In this document: in pieces, positions 50,557 to 59,830 of the stretch
How positions within the stretch are numbered: the first letter of the stretch is position 1
Layout of the letters: every line of letters begins with the position of its first letter
Source: Gordonia westfalica
Lineage (GTDB): Bacteria > Actinomycetota > Actinomycetes > Mycobacteriales > Mycobacteriaceae
DNA length: 64,000 nucleotides
Assembly: GCF_900105725.1 (NCBI RefSeq)
Contig: NZ_FNLM01000034.1
Coordinates: forward strand, 4,030,001-4,094,000
Direction: 5' to 3'
Translations under genes and position numbers: made by a program
Notes under the pieces: model-generated
Told to the model about the DNA's origin: nothing
Databases searched by the model: none
What the model saw: only the letters and a program-made list of their open reading frames with translations

Positions 50557-52563
50557 ATGCCCGCCCAGAACGTTGCCCGCAAGCTCATCGAATCCCATCT
50601 GGCGGCCGGGGACATGACCCCGGGCGAAGAGATCGCGATCCACATCGACCAGACCCTCACCCAGGACGCCACCGGCACGCTGGTCATGCAGGAACTGGAG
50701 TCTCTGGGTCTCGACCGCGCCCGGACCGAGGCGAGTGTCCAGTACGTCGACCACAACCTGCTGCAGACCGACGAGAAGAACGCAGAGGACCACGAGTATC
50801 TGCGCACTGCGTGTGAGCGCTTCGGGCTGTGGTTCTCCAAGCCGGGCAACGGTGTCTCGCATCCCACTCACATGCAGCGGTTCGGCATACCGGGAAAGGC
50901 GATGGTCGGGTCCGACTCGCACACGCCGGCGGCGGGATCGCTCGGGATGCTCGCGATCGGGGTCGGCGGACTCGAGGTGGCTCTCGCCATCACCGGTCGC
51001 CCGCTGAACATCCGGATGCCCGAGATCTGGGGTGTCCGGCTGGAAGGCGAACTGCCGGAGTGGTGTTCGGCCAAGGATGTGATCCTCGAGATGCTCCGAC
51101 GCCACGACGTGAAGGGTGCCGTGAACCGGATCATCGAGTATCACGGTCCCGGGCTCGCGGGTCTGACCGCGATGGACCGCCACGTGATCGCGAACATGGG
51201 CGCGGAACTGGGCGCGACGACGACGGTGTTCCCCAGCGACGACGCGGTGCGCGAGTTCCTCCGCGCCGAGGACCGCGAAGGCGACTGGACCGAACTCGTC
51301 GCCGACGACGGGGCGACCTACGACGCCGAGGAGACCATCGATCTCACCGAGATCGTCCCGCTGATCGCGAAACCTTCGTCACCCGGAGACGTCGTTCCGG
51401 TCAGTGAGGTGGTGGGGGAGGAGATCTCGCAGGTGGTGATCGGGTCGAGTGCCAATCCCGGCCTCCGCGACTTCGCGATCGCCGCAGCGATGGTGGCGGG
51501 GAGGCAGACGTCAGCCGATGTCAGCTTCGACATCAACCCGACGTCACGGGAGATCCTCACCGACCTCACCAAGATGGGGGCCACCACCGATCTCGTCATC
51601 GGCGGCGCGCGGATCCACCAGGCCGGCTGTATGGGCTGCATCGGCATGGGGCAGGCGCCCGCGACCGGGCAGAACCCGCTGAGGACGATGCCGCGCAACT
51701 TCCCCGGACGGTCGGGCACCAAGGACGACAAGGTATGGCTGTGTTCGCCGGACACCGCAGCCGCGTCGGCGCTCACCGGCGTGATCGCCGACCCCCGCGA
51801 CTGGGCCGCCGACAACAAGGTCTCCTACCCGGAGCTCGACCTGCCGCAGGAACATTCGGTCAACACCGCGATGATGGTCCCGCCGCTGCCGCCGGAGGAA
51901 GCCGCGAAGGTCCAACCGGTGAAGGGCCCCAACATCTCCGATCTACCGGACCTGGACTCGCTGCCCGATGTCGTCGAGGCCCCGGTCCTGCTGAAGGTCG
52001 GCGACAACATCTCCACCGACGACATCTCGCCCGCCGGCGCGAAAGCTCTGCCGTACCGGTCGAACATCCCCAGGCTCGCCGAGTTCTGTTTCACGCGCAT
52101 CGACGACACCTACACGGACAGAGCACGATCCGCGGACACCGGCCACATCATCGGAGGTGACAACTACGGACAGGGCTCATCACGCGAACACGCGGCGATC
52201 GCGCCTCGCCACCTGGGCCTCCGGGTGGTGATCGCGAAGTCGTTCGCCCGCATCCATTGGCAGAATCTCGCGAACTTCGGTGTGCTGGCAGTGGAATTCG
52301 TCGATCCGGCGGATTACGACACCGTCGAGCAGTACGACACCCTCCGGCTCGAGAATCTGCGGGATGCCCTGGGTGCCGATGACGTCCTAACCGTCCGCAA
52401 CGTGACCAAGGTCCGCAATGTCGAAGTCCGGCACCGACTCTCGAAGCGCCAGGTGTCCGACGTCCTGGCCGGCGGACTCATCCCGCGGCTCGCCGCCGAG
52501 GAACATCCCGACGAACATCGAGCCGAGGAGACCGTGTTGCAGGACAGCGGCGAGATCAGCTGA
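50557..52563 (+). CDS. Aconitate hydratase, mitochondrial/AcnA-short type
   Basis: 668 residues, shorter than the roughly 900-residue AcnA usual in actinobacteria. The Fe-S cysteines fit AGCMGCIGMGQAPATGQNPL (two) with one in the preceding domain (SSANPGLRDF region). Other marks are VGSDSHTPAAGSLGMLAIGV, FPGRSGTKDDKVWLCSPDTA and the swivel domain DNYGQGSSREHAAIAPRHLG. It isomerises citrate to isocitrate. The typical acnR repressor is not downstream; instead a broken secreted-protein gene is. It may be a second aconitase for a special pathway. Confidence 0.92.
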   Translation: MPAQNVARKLIESHLAAGDMTPGEEIAIHIDQTLTQDATGTLVMQELESLGLDRARTEASVQYVDHNLLQTDEKNAEDHEYLRTACERFGLWFSKPGNGVSHPTHMQRFGIPGKAMVGSDSHTPAAGSLGMLAIGVGGLEVALAITGRPLNIRMPEIWGVRLEGELPEWCSAKDVILEMLRRHDVKGAVNRIIEYHGPGLAGLTAMDRHVIANMGAELGATTTVFPSDDAVREFLRAEDREGDWTELVADDGATYDAEETIDLTEIVPLIAKPSSPGDVVPVSEVVGEEISQVVIGSSANPGLRDFAIAAAMVAGRQTSADVSFDINPTSREILTDLTKMGATTDLVIGGARIHQAGCMGCIGMGQAPATGQNPLRTMPRNFPGRSGTKDDKVWLCSPDTAAASALTGVIADPRDWAADNKVSYPELDLPQEHSVNTAMMVPPLPPEEAAKVQPVKGPNISDLPDLDSLPDVVEAPVLLKVGDNISTDDISPAGAKALPYRSNIPRLAEFCFTRIDDTYTDRARSADTGHIIGGDNYGQGSSREHAAIAPRHLGLRVVIAKSFARIHWQNLANFGVLAVEFVDPADYDTVEQYDTLRLENLRDALGADDVLTVRNVTKVRNVEVRHRLSKRQVSDVLAGGLIPRLAAEEHPDEHRAEETVLQDSGEIS

Positions 52564-52566
52564 GCG

Positions 52567-52993
52567 TCAGCGCACGTACCCGGTGAGCTGATAGGTCTCT
52601 GGCGGGGCGGTGATCGACGAGTAGAGCGAGACCTGCGTGAACGCGCCCTGCTTCGGCGCGAACAGCCAGATGCCGACCGGGTACGACGCCACCTTGCCGG
52701 CCGCGCAGCTCGGCTTGCAGAGCTTACGGTTCTCGGTACCGAAGCCTGCCGCGAACGTGTCGGTCCACGCGAGCCAGGTGACGTTCGTGACGATTACGCC
52801 GGCGTCGCCGCAATAGATCGACGAAAGGGTTTGGGGCTGAACGAGTTTCGCCCCGTCGCAGCCGCCGACCACGGTCACGGTCGGCGTGGGGGGACGGTGC
52901 AGCAGCGGCCGGTCCGACCCCGGACAGCCCGAGTATGACGACGACACCCGAGACAGCCACTGCGACACATGCCTTGATCAGTTTCGAAGCCAT
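52567..52993 (-). pseudogene. Secreted protein of unknown function broken by a frameshift
   Basis: The signal peptide is in one frame from the ATG at 52,993 (MASKLIKACVAVAVSGVVVI, then LGLSGVGPAAAAPSP), with gaggag upstream. The mature part is in the next frame: TVTVVGGCDGAKLVQPQTL, then four cysteines (GGCDG, YCGDAG, LCKPSC) and GIWLFAPKQGAFTQVSLYSS to the stop. The frames join at a run of six Gs (52,888-52,893). Removing one base gives AAAAPSPTPTVTVVGG with no break. So this is either a real frameshift mutation or an assembly error. The whole protein would be about 142 residues, with two likely disulphides. I do not recognise the family. Confidence 0.75.
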
Positions 52994-53104
52994 TCCGGTC
53001 GTCTCCTCGTCGCTCGTCCAGCAGCCGGTGATCCGACGACCCATTGTCGGCCAAGGGCGATGAGGTCACGGGCGGATTCGCCGAACATGTCGCCCGAAAC
53101 GACG

Positions 53105-53155
53105 ACGTCCCCGCCGGATCGTGAGGGTGTACCTCACGAATCCCGACGGGGACGT
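53105..53155 (-). terminator. Long hairpin downstream of ino1
   Basis: acgtccccgccggatcgtgagg (split here as acgtccccg and atcgtgagg) at 53,105-53,126 pairs with cctcacgaatcccg and cggggacgt at 53,132-53,155, with a 5-base loop and a small bulge. It starts 20 bases after the ino1 stop. Confidence 0.75.
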
Positions 53156-53174
53156 GTGAATCGTTCTCCGAGGA

Positions 53175-54266
53175 TCAGGCCTCGACGATGAACGCCTCGA
53201 GCTGCTGGCGCGCGACGTCGTCGGCGAGCTGCTTCGGCGGCGACTTCATCAGGTAGGCCGATGCCGGGAGGATCGGTCCGCCGATGCCGCGATCCTTGGC
53301 GATCTTGGCGGCGCGCACGGCGTCGATGATGATGCCGGCCGAGTTGGGGGAGTCCCAGACCTCGAGCTTGTACTCCAGGTTCAGCGGCACGTCACCGAAG
53401 GCGCGACCCTCGAGGCGGACGTAGGCCCACTTGCGGTCGTCGAGCCATGCGACGTGGTCCGACGGGCCGATGTGGACGTTCTTGTCCTCGACCTTGCCGG
53501 CGAGCGAGCCGGTCAGGTTGGAGGTCACGGCCTGGGTCTTCGAGACCTTCTTGGACTCCAGGCGCTCGCGCTCGAGCATGTTCTTGAAGTCCATGTTGCC
53601 GCCGACGTTCAGCTGGTAGGTGCGGTCGAGGGTGACGCCGCGATCCTCGAACAGCTTCGCCATCACGCGGTGGGTGATGGTGGCGCCGACCTGGCTCTTG
53701 ATGTCGTCGCCGACGATCGGGACACCGGCGTCGGTGAACTTCTGGGCCCACTCGGGGTCCGAGGCGATGAAGACCGGCAGAGCGTTGACGAACGCCACAT
53801 TGGCGTCGATGCAGCACTGTGCGTAGAACTTGTCGGCCTGCTCCGAGCCGACCGGCAGGTAGCTGACGAGGACGTCGACCTCGGCGTCCTTGAGGGCCTG
53901 GACGACGTCGACACCCGAGCCGTCGGCCTCGGTGATGGTCTCGAGGTAGTACTTGCCGAGACCGTCGAGGGTGTGGCCGCGCTGGACGGTGACACCGGTC
54001 GGCGGCACGTCGGCGATCTTGATGGTGTTGTTCTCGCTCGCGAAGATCGCGTCGGACAGGTCGAAGCCGACCTTCTTCGCGTCCACGTCGAACGCGGCGA
54101 CGAACTCGACGTCGCGGACGTGGTACGGACCGAACTTCACATGCATCAGGCCGGGAACGCTGGAGTTCTCGTCGGCGTCCTTGTAGTACTGCACGCCTTG
54201 CACCAAGGATGAAGCGCAGTTTCCTACGCCCACAATGGCAACGCGCACCTTATTGGGCTCACCCAT
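53175..54266 (-). CDS. ino1: Inositol-3-phosphate synthase
   Basis: 363 residues, the usual length of the actinobacterial enzyme. NAD site [20 protein letters not shown], then [51 protein letters not shown] and [20 protein letters not shown]. It makes inositol-1-phosphate from glucose-6-phosphate with NAD, the first step to phosphatidylinositol, mycothiol and lipoarabinomannan. The gene order ino1, PadR, DUF5318, ponA is that of Mycobacterium tuberculosis Rv0046c-Rv0050. Confidence 0.97.
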   Translation of the reverse strand: MGEPNKVRVAIVGVGNCASSLVQGVQYYKDADENSSVPGLMHVKFGPYHVRDVEFVAAFDVDAKKVGFDLSDAIFASENNTIKIADVPPTGVTVQRGHTLDGLGKYYLETITEADGSGVDVVQALKDAEVDVLVSYLPVGSEQADKFYAQCCIDANVAFVNALPVFIASDPEWAQKFTDAGVPIVGDDIKSQVGATITHRVMAKLFEDRGVTLDRTYQLNVGGNMDFKNMLERERLESKKVSKTQAVTSNLTGSLAGKVEDKNVHIGPSDHVAWLDDRKWAYVRLEGRAFGDVPLNLEYKLEVWDSPNSAGIIIDAVRAAKIAKDRGIGGPILPASAYLMKSPPKQLADDVARQQLEAFIVEA

Positions 54267-54323
54267 GGTCGGGCTCTCCTTCTTGTTGCGGCGTCGCAGA
54301 CCTTTGCTGCGCCACCGGTGTTT

Positions 54324-55037
54324 TCACTTGCTCGGGTGCCCGAGCTGTTCGTCCCGGCTCTGCGTCGAGTCCGGTTCTGGCAATTCGTCATCGGATCGTC
54401 CGATGCCGGCGTCCGGCCCCGGATCGACAGGTGACTGTTCGGTTCCGGCGTCGTCCCGAGCGGTGTCGTCGGAATCGAACGTGTCGGAATCGAACGGACT
54501 TGGAGTCCCGTCTCGCTGTTGGGAGCTCTCGGCGGCGATCAGCTCGTTGAGCCAGCGGACCTCCCGTTCGCTGGACTCGAGGCTGAGTTGATGCAACTGG
54601 CGAGTGTAGCGATCGACCGCCCGGTTGGACCGTCCGACGATCTCCCGCAACCCTTCGCGGCGCTCCTCGACCTGCCGGCGACGGCCCTCGAGGATGCGCA
54701 TGCGCGCAACTGCGGGAGTCCGGCTGAAGAACGCCAGATGCACACCGAAACCATCGTCGGTGTAGTTCTGCGGCCCGGTGTCGGCCACGAGCTCGGCGAA
54801 CCGAGCGCGACCGGCATCGGTGAGCTGGTACACCCGACGCCCACGACGAACCTTCATGCCCGAGGGCGCGTCGGCTTCGTCGATGAGACCGTCGGCCTGC
54901 ATCCGACGCAGGGTCGGATACAGCGAACCGTAGGAGAAGGCACGGAAGGCTCCGAGGAGACCGGTGAGTCGCTTGCGCAGCTCGTATCCGTGCATGGGGG
55001 ATTCGAGGAGCAATCCGAGAATCGCCAACTCGAGCAC
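54324..55037 (-). CDS. PadR-family transcriptional regulator
   Basis: 237 residues. The N-terminal winged helix is LAILGLLLESPMHGYELRKR then YGSLYPTLRRMQADGLIDEA, the PadR signature with the LYP/tLrrme stretch. A C-terminal helical part (about 120-175) mediates dimerisation, and the last 60 residues are an acidic, Asp/Ser-rich tail (DSDTFDSDDTARDDAGTE). It precedes ino1 on the same strand by 57 bases, as Rv0047c does, and may control it. Confidence 0.92.
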   Translation of the reverse strand: MLELAILGLLLESPMHGYELRKRLTGLLGAFRAFSYGSLYPTLRRMQADGLIDEADAPSGMKVRRGRRVYQLTDAGRARFAELVADTGPQNYTDDGFGVHLAFFSRTPAVARMRILEGRRRQVEERREGLREIVGRSNRAVDRYTRQLHQLSLESSEREVRWLNELIAAESSQQRDGTPSPFDSDTFDSDDTARDDAGTEQSPVDPGPDAGIGRSDDELPEPDSTQSRDEQLGHPSK

Positions 55038-55257
55038 TGCGTCACCCCCTCCGGTTCATACGATGTGTCGGAACGTGCTGACAGCGCAACACCTCGCTCC
55101 GATGTGTTTGCCAATGTATCGCACCGATATAACCGTGTCCACGACCAGGGTCGGTCGAGCAAGGTACACCGCGCGCCGCCGGGCGGCGACCCGACTCGCG
55201 CCGGCGCCCGGACCCGTCGCGCCGACGTCGAAGGTGTGACCACGTACGCTTGAACCC

Positions 55258-55650
55258 GTGCAACGCCAGATCGTCGACTACGCCCTGCAGCGGCGCGCTC
55301 GGCTGTCCTCGGTCCACGCGGGCCGGACCGCCGTGGCCGAGGTGTGCGATGCGAGTCCGTATCTTCTGCGCGCGGCGAAATTCCACGGTCGGCCCAGCGA
55401 AACGATGTGCCCGATCTGCCGAAAAGAGCAGGTCACGCTGGTTTCCTGGGTGTTCGGCGAACGGCTTGGCCAAGTCAGCGGCTCAGCGCGGAGCACCGAG
55501 GAGATCGCCCGGCTGGCGACCACCGCCGAGGAGTTCTCGGTGCACGTCGTCGAAGTGTGTCGGACGTGCAGCTGGAACCATCTGGTGCAGTCATACGTTG
55601 CCGGGCTGCCGCCACAGACCACGCGTCGAACCCGACGCGTGGCCAAGTAG
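55258..55650 (+). CDS. DUF5318-family zinc-ribbon-like protein
   Basis: 130 residues. Two CxxC pairs (MCPICRKEQ around residue 51 and VCRTCSWNH around 101) would bind one zinc. Neighbouring motifs are ARLSSVHAGRTAVAEVCDAS, PYLLRAAKFHGR and GERLGQVSGSARS. The family is restricted to actinobacteria and of unknown function. The gene is divergent from PadR and lies just before ponA, in the place Rv0049 has in M. tuberculosis, so a link to cell-wall synthesis is possible. Confidence 0.85.
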   Translation: MQRQIVDYALQRRARLSSVHAGRTAVAEVCDASPYLLRAAKFHGRPSETMCPICRKEQVTLVSWVFGERLGQVSGSARSTEEIARLATTAEEFSVHVVEVCRTCSWNHLVQSYVAGLPPQTTRRTRRVAK

Positions 55651-55779
55651 CGCGCTGGCCTGCGGTTTCTTGCCGTGGTCCCAGGTGTGCTGTCACAGTG
55701 GAGTGGCACGAGGCCAGAGAGTGAGACCGAGTCAGCGGTGTGTGTGACATGCCGCACGGCCCGGTAGGAAAGGTGGACG

Positions 55780-58140
55780 ATGAGCGAGGCGTACGGTTCT
55801 TCGCCCACACCGCGCGGTACCGGACCCCGTCCGGGTCGCAACGGTGGCGGTAACAACGGTCGAGGCAGCAGGCAGGCCGCGGAGATGCGGCACAAGCGAT
55901 TTGCGTGGGCACTCGGCGCCATCGGCGCCATCGTCCCGGCCATCGTGCTGGTGTTGATCGTCGCATTCGCCTTCACCTATTTCACCGCGGAGATCCCCGA
56001 ACCCGAGGTCAGCCAGAAGGCCACGATCGTCGACACCTCCGGCCGCACCCTCGCCGACATCACCCAGCCCGACGGCAACCGTCAGGTGGTGCCGTTCGAC
56101 GAGATCCCCGAGACGATGATCCAGGCGATCGTCGCCGCCGAGGACCGCGAGTTCTGGACCAACAACGGCTTCTCGCCGCGTGGTCTGTCCCGCGCCGCCA
56201 TCGGTCAGATCACCGGCAACCAGTCGGCCGGCGGTGGTTCGACGATCACCCAGCAGTACGTCAAGAACGCGATCGTCGGCGACGAACGCAGCTTCGATCG
56301 CAAGTTCAAGGAACTCGCGATCGCGGCCAAGATGAACGAGCGGCACGGCTGGTCCAAGGAGAAGATCCTCGAGGCCTACCTCAACACCATCTACTTCGGC
56401 CGCGGTGCCTACGGCGTCGCCGTGGCCACGCAGAAGTACTTCAACAAGTCGATCACCGACAAGGCGCGGGCCAAGAGGAATCCGCTGACCTTCGAGGAAG
56501 CGGCTCTGCTCGCCGGGGTCATCCGCGCCCCGTCCTACTACGACCCGGAGAACAACCGCGAGGCGACCGAGGCCCGCTGGCGTTACGTGCTCAGCGGGAT
56601 GGTCGCGACCGGTGCGATCACCAAGCAGCAGGCCGACAACGCGGTCTTCCCCAAGACCATCAAGCCGCGCGTCAGCGGTGGCGACGAGACGCCGGGCCCC
56701 AACGGTTTGATCAAACGTCGTGTGCTCGAAGAACTCACGAGCGTCGGCATCACCGAGAAGCAGCTGCAGACCGGTGGCCTCAAGATCAGCACCACCATCG
56801 ACCCACAGGTGCAGAACGGCGTCGTCCAGGCGGCCTGCCGCAAGAATAAGATCTACAAGTGCCCGAACGGCCAGCTGAACGGCGAGCCCGACGATCTCCT
56901 GGCATCGGTGGTGTCCGTCGACCCGCAGAGCGGGGCGGTGCGCGGTTACTACGGCGGTGACAACGCCGGTGGATGGGACCTCGCACAGGCGGGTCTGCAG
57001 ACCGGATCGTCGTTCAAGGTCTTTGCGCTCGTCGCGGCGCTCGAGCAGGACATCCCGCTGTCGAAGACGTACAGCTCGGCGCCCTTCGAGGCCAGCGGTG
57101 GACTCACGGTCGAGAACTCCGACGGTGAGAGCTGCGGAACCTGCAACCTCGCCACCGCGATGAAGATGTCGCTGAACACCGTCTACTACCGGCTGATGAT
57201 GGACCTCAAGCGAGGCGCCGAGGACGTCGCCGATGCGGCGCACCGCGCCGGCGTCGCCGAGTCCTTCGGCAACATCGAGAAAACCCTCCAGGAGGCGAAC
57301 GGCTCGCCCGAGGGTGGTGTGGTCCTGGGCCAGTACCAGTCCCGCGTCATCGACATGGCCTCGGCGTACGCGACCCTCGCGGCGTCCGGCGTCTACCACG
57401 AGCCGTACTTCGTGCAGAAGGTCGTCGACTCCGAGGGGCAGGTGCTCTTCGAGCGGAAGTCCGAGGGCAAGCGCGTGTTCCCGGCCAAGGTCGCCGACAA
57501 CGTGACCGCGGCGCTCGAGCCGATCGCGGCCTACTCCAACGGCAACTCGCTCTACGACTCGTCGCTCGGTTCGCGCCCGTCGGCCGCCAAGACCGGCACG
57601 GTGCAGCTCGGCGACACCGGCAAGAACAAGGACGCGTGGATGGTCGGGTACACCCCGCAGCTGTCCACGGCGGTCTGGGTCGGCACCAACGACGGCACGG
57701 CGCTGACCAACTACAACGGCGCCTCCATCTACGGCAGTGGCCTGCCCTCGCAGATCTGGAAGGCCGCGATGAACTCCGCCCTCGAGGGCAAGGAGATCAA
57801 GGAGTTCCCCGAACCCGAGGCCATCGGCGGCGTCGCCGGTGTGCCGTATGAGGCGCCGGCGACGACCTACGCGCCGTCGACCCGCTCACGGGGTCCGGCC
57901 TCCGCGCCGACGTTCGAGATCCCCGAGCAGGGCGGCGACGGCAATCTGACTCTCGCCCCCGGCGTGACCATCCCGATCCCGGGTGCACCGCGCGGTGGTG
58001 GCGGCGGCAACTCGCCGGGCGGAGCGGATTCCGGTGGCGCCGATACGCCGGGCGGTGGAAACTCGCCGGGTGGCGGCGGAGGAAACCAGCCCGACGGTGG
58101 TGGGGACGGCGGAGGAATCCCTGAACCGCCGGTCGGCTGA
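55780..58140 (+). CDS. ponA: Bifunctional class A penicillin-binding protein (PonA1 type)
   Basis: 786 residues. Cytoplasmic Gly/Arg-rich start, one transmembrane helix (FAWALGAIGAIVPAIVLVLI, about 45-68), a GT51 glycosyltransferase domain with catalytic E121 in AAEDREFW and GGSTITQQYVKNAI, then a transpeptidase domain with SSFK nucleophile S410, SLNTVY and KTGT (Lys 604). The tail from about 690 is Pro/Gly/Ser-rich. It polymerises and crosslinks peptidoglycan at the outer face of the membrane. Its 3' end overlaps the start of the GT87 gene in another frame. Confidence 0.95.
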   Translation: MSEAYGSSPTPRGTGPRPGRNGGGNNGRGSRQAAEMRHKRFAWALGAIGAIVPAIVLVLIVAFAFTYFTAEIPEPEVSQKATIVDTSGRTLADITQPDGNRQVVPFDEIPETMIQAIVAAEDREFWTNNGFSPRGLSRAAIGQITGNQSAGGGSTITQQYVKNAIVGDERSFDRKFKELAIAAKMNERHGWSKEKILEAYLNTIYFGRGAYGVAVATQKYFNKSITDKARAKRNPLTFEEAALLAGVIRAPSYYDPENNREATEARWRYVLSGMVATGAITKQQADNAVFPKTIKPRVSGGDETPGPNGLIKRRVLEELTSVGITEKQLQTGGLKISTTIDPQVQNGVVQAACRKNKIYKCPNGQLNGEPDDLLASVVSVDPQSGAVRGYYGGDNAGGWDLAQAGLQTGSSFKVFALVAALEQDIPLSKTYSSAPFEASGGLTVENSDGESCGTCNLATAMKMSLNTVYYRLMMDLKRGAEDVADAAHRAGVAESFGNIEKTLQEANGSPEGGVVLGQYQSRVIDMASAYATLAASGVYHEPYFVQKVVDSEGQVLFERKSEGKRVFPAKVADNVTAALEPIAAYSNGNSLYDSSLGSRPSAAKTGTVQLGDTGKNKDAWMVGYTPQLSTAVWVGTNDGTALTNYNGASIYGSGLPSQIWKAAMNSALEGKEIKEFPEPEAIGGVAGVPYEAPATTYAPSTRSRGPASAPTFEIPEQGGDGNLTLAPGVTIPIPGAPRGGGGGNSPGGADSGGADTPGGGNSPGGGGGNQPDGGGDGGGIPEPPVG

Positions 58141-59758
58141 CCAGGGCACCTCGTCGGACTCCGCCGACGCCGACACTGCCTGGGACAGCCCTGCACCTCT
58201 TGCGCCGGATGAGCGCATCGACGCCGAACGCGTACTCCCGACGCGCACCGACAACCTGGTCCGCGAGGCGAGCTCACTCATCGGCGGACCGGTCGGCGCC
58301 CACGCCGTCATCGGCCGAAGCCGGCATCTGACGCCTCTGCGAGTGCTGTTCGCCCTCGCCTTGTGCGGGTTGGCGCTCGGCTGGTTCGGCAAGGCCGGCT
58401 GCCTGCAGCAGGCGCCCCCCGACGATGGTTCAGCCGGACGTCCGGGCGCGGAGATGCGGCTCGACTGGGACGACCAGCGGCAGTTCACCAACCTCTGCTA
58501 CAGCGACGTGATCAGCCTGTACGGGGCGGAACGGCTCAACACCGGAGCGCTGCCCTACCGGGACTTCTGGTTCCAGGAGGGCTCCGACGGCCAGACCATC
58601 AAGCGCTACATGGAGTACCCCGTGCTCACCGGGATGTTCATGTACGGCGCCGCGCAGCTGACTCGTGGCTGGGTGTGGGCCGAGGAGAACTGGGGCGTCC
58701 CCGGCGCGCTCGACGTCGTGCTGTTCTTCACCGTCGTCGCGCTGGGTCTGGCACTGTTCTGGCTGGTCACGATCTGGGCGACGGCCCTCACCGCGCGCGC
58801 CCGGATGTGGACGGTCTGGCTGGCGGCGCTGTCGCCGCTGGTGTTCGTCCACGCCTTCACCAACTTCGACACCATCGCGACGGCGGCCGTCGCGGTCGCG
58901 TTGCTCGCGTGGTCGCGAGACAAGCCGTGGATCGCGGGTGTGGCCATCGGTATCGGCGCGGCGGCCAAGCTCTATCCGGCGTTGCTGCTGGTTGTCCTGG
59001 GTGCGCTGTGTCTGCGGACCGGCCGGATCCGCGAGTTCGGGGCGGCTGCCGCGGCGGCTGTCGCCTCCTGGCTGCTGGTCAACCTGCCGATCCTGATCCC
59101 CTATCCGAGCGGGTGGTGGGAGTTCTTCAGGTTCAACGCGGACCGCTCGGCCGATGCCGACACCATCTACCGCATCCTCGCCGACACGCTTGGTTTCACA
59201 TGGAACATCAATCTTCTGAACGCGCTGTCGGTCGGGCTGACGGTGCTCGTCCTGGTGGCGGTCGCCGTCATCGGCCTGTGTGCGCCGCACCGCCCGCGCG
59301 TTGCACAGTTGGCGTTCCTCGCGGTGGCCGGCTTCCTGCTGGCCAACAAGGTGTGGAGCCCTCAGTACTCGCTGTGGCTCGTGCCGCTGGCAGTTCTGGC
59401 GATCCCGCACACCCGTCTGTTGCTGACGTGGATGACGGTCGACGCGCTGATCTGGATTCCACGCATGAGCCTGTTCCTCGATCAGGAACGACGCTGGCTG
59501 CCCGACCAGTGGTTCACCACCGCGGTCGTGGTCCGGGGGCTGATGGTCATGGTGTTGTGTGCGGTCGTGATCTGGCAGATCTGGCATCCCCAGGAGGACC
59601 TCGTCCGGCGCGGAAACGACGGTCGTTGGTACGACGATCCGGCCGGTGGTGTGTTCGACGGCGCACCGGACCGCATCCGGTTACGCCTCCCGTCGCGGCT
59701 CGTGCGGCGGCGCGCCGAAGTCGAAGTGGCCGAGACGGTTTCGGCCGGGAGCCCGTGA
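58100..59758 (+). CDS. GT87-family polytopic glycosyltransferase-like membrane protein, copy 1
   Basis: About 552 residues from a GTG at 58,100; the start is uncertain because all candidates overlap ponA. After an acidic N-terminal region (about 100 residues) come about ten helices, starting LRVLFALALCGLALGWFGKA. GT87 features are ARVT-free CYSDVISLYGAERLNTGALP, YRDFWFQEG, MEYPVLTGMFMYGAAQLTRG, AVALLAWSRDKPWIAGVAIG and KVWSPQYSLWLVPLAVLAIP. These enzymes use polyprenyl-phospho-sugars on the outer face of the membrane. It is the position of Rv0051 in M. tuberculosis. A paralogue lies at 61,808. Confidence 0.85.
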   Translation: MGTAEESLNRRSADQGTSSDSADADTAWDSPAPLAPDERIDAERVLPTRTDNLVREASSLIGGPVGAHAVIGRSRHLTPLRVLFALALCGLALGWFGKAGCLQQAPPDDGSAGRPGAEMRLDWDDQRQFTNLCYSDVISLYGAERLNTGALPYRDFWFQEGSDGQTIKRYMEYPVLTGMFMYGAAQLTRGWVWAEENWGVPGALDVVLFFTVVALGLALFWLVTIWATALTARARMWTVWLAALSPLVFVHAFTNFDTIATAAVAVALLAWSRDKPWIAGVAIGIGAAAKLYPALLLVVLGALCLRTGRIREFGAAAAAAVASWLLVNLPILIPYPSGWWEFFRFNADRSADADTIYRILADTLGFTWNINLLNALSVGLTVLVLVAVAVIGLCAPHRPRVAQLAFLAVAGFLLANKVWSPQYSLWLVPLAVLAIPHTRLLLTWMTVDALIWIPRMSLFLDQERRWLPDQWFTTAVVVRGLMVMVLCAVVIWQIWHPQEDLVRRGNDGRWYDDPAGGVFDGAPDRIRLRLPSRLVRRRAEVEVAETVSAGSP

Positions 59759-59830
59759 GCTGACGGCGCCGGCCGAGTCGGCGTATCAGAAGGAGGGAAC
59801 CGAACTCCGCGTCGGCGCGTCCAATCCAGC

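Noticed and set aside
55732..57399. 555-residue frame opposite ponA
   Set aside because: Antisense shadow of the penicillin-binding protein; composition biased, no domain visible.
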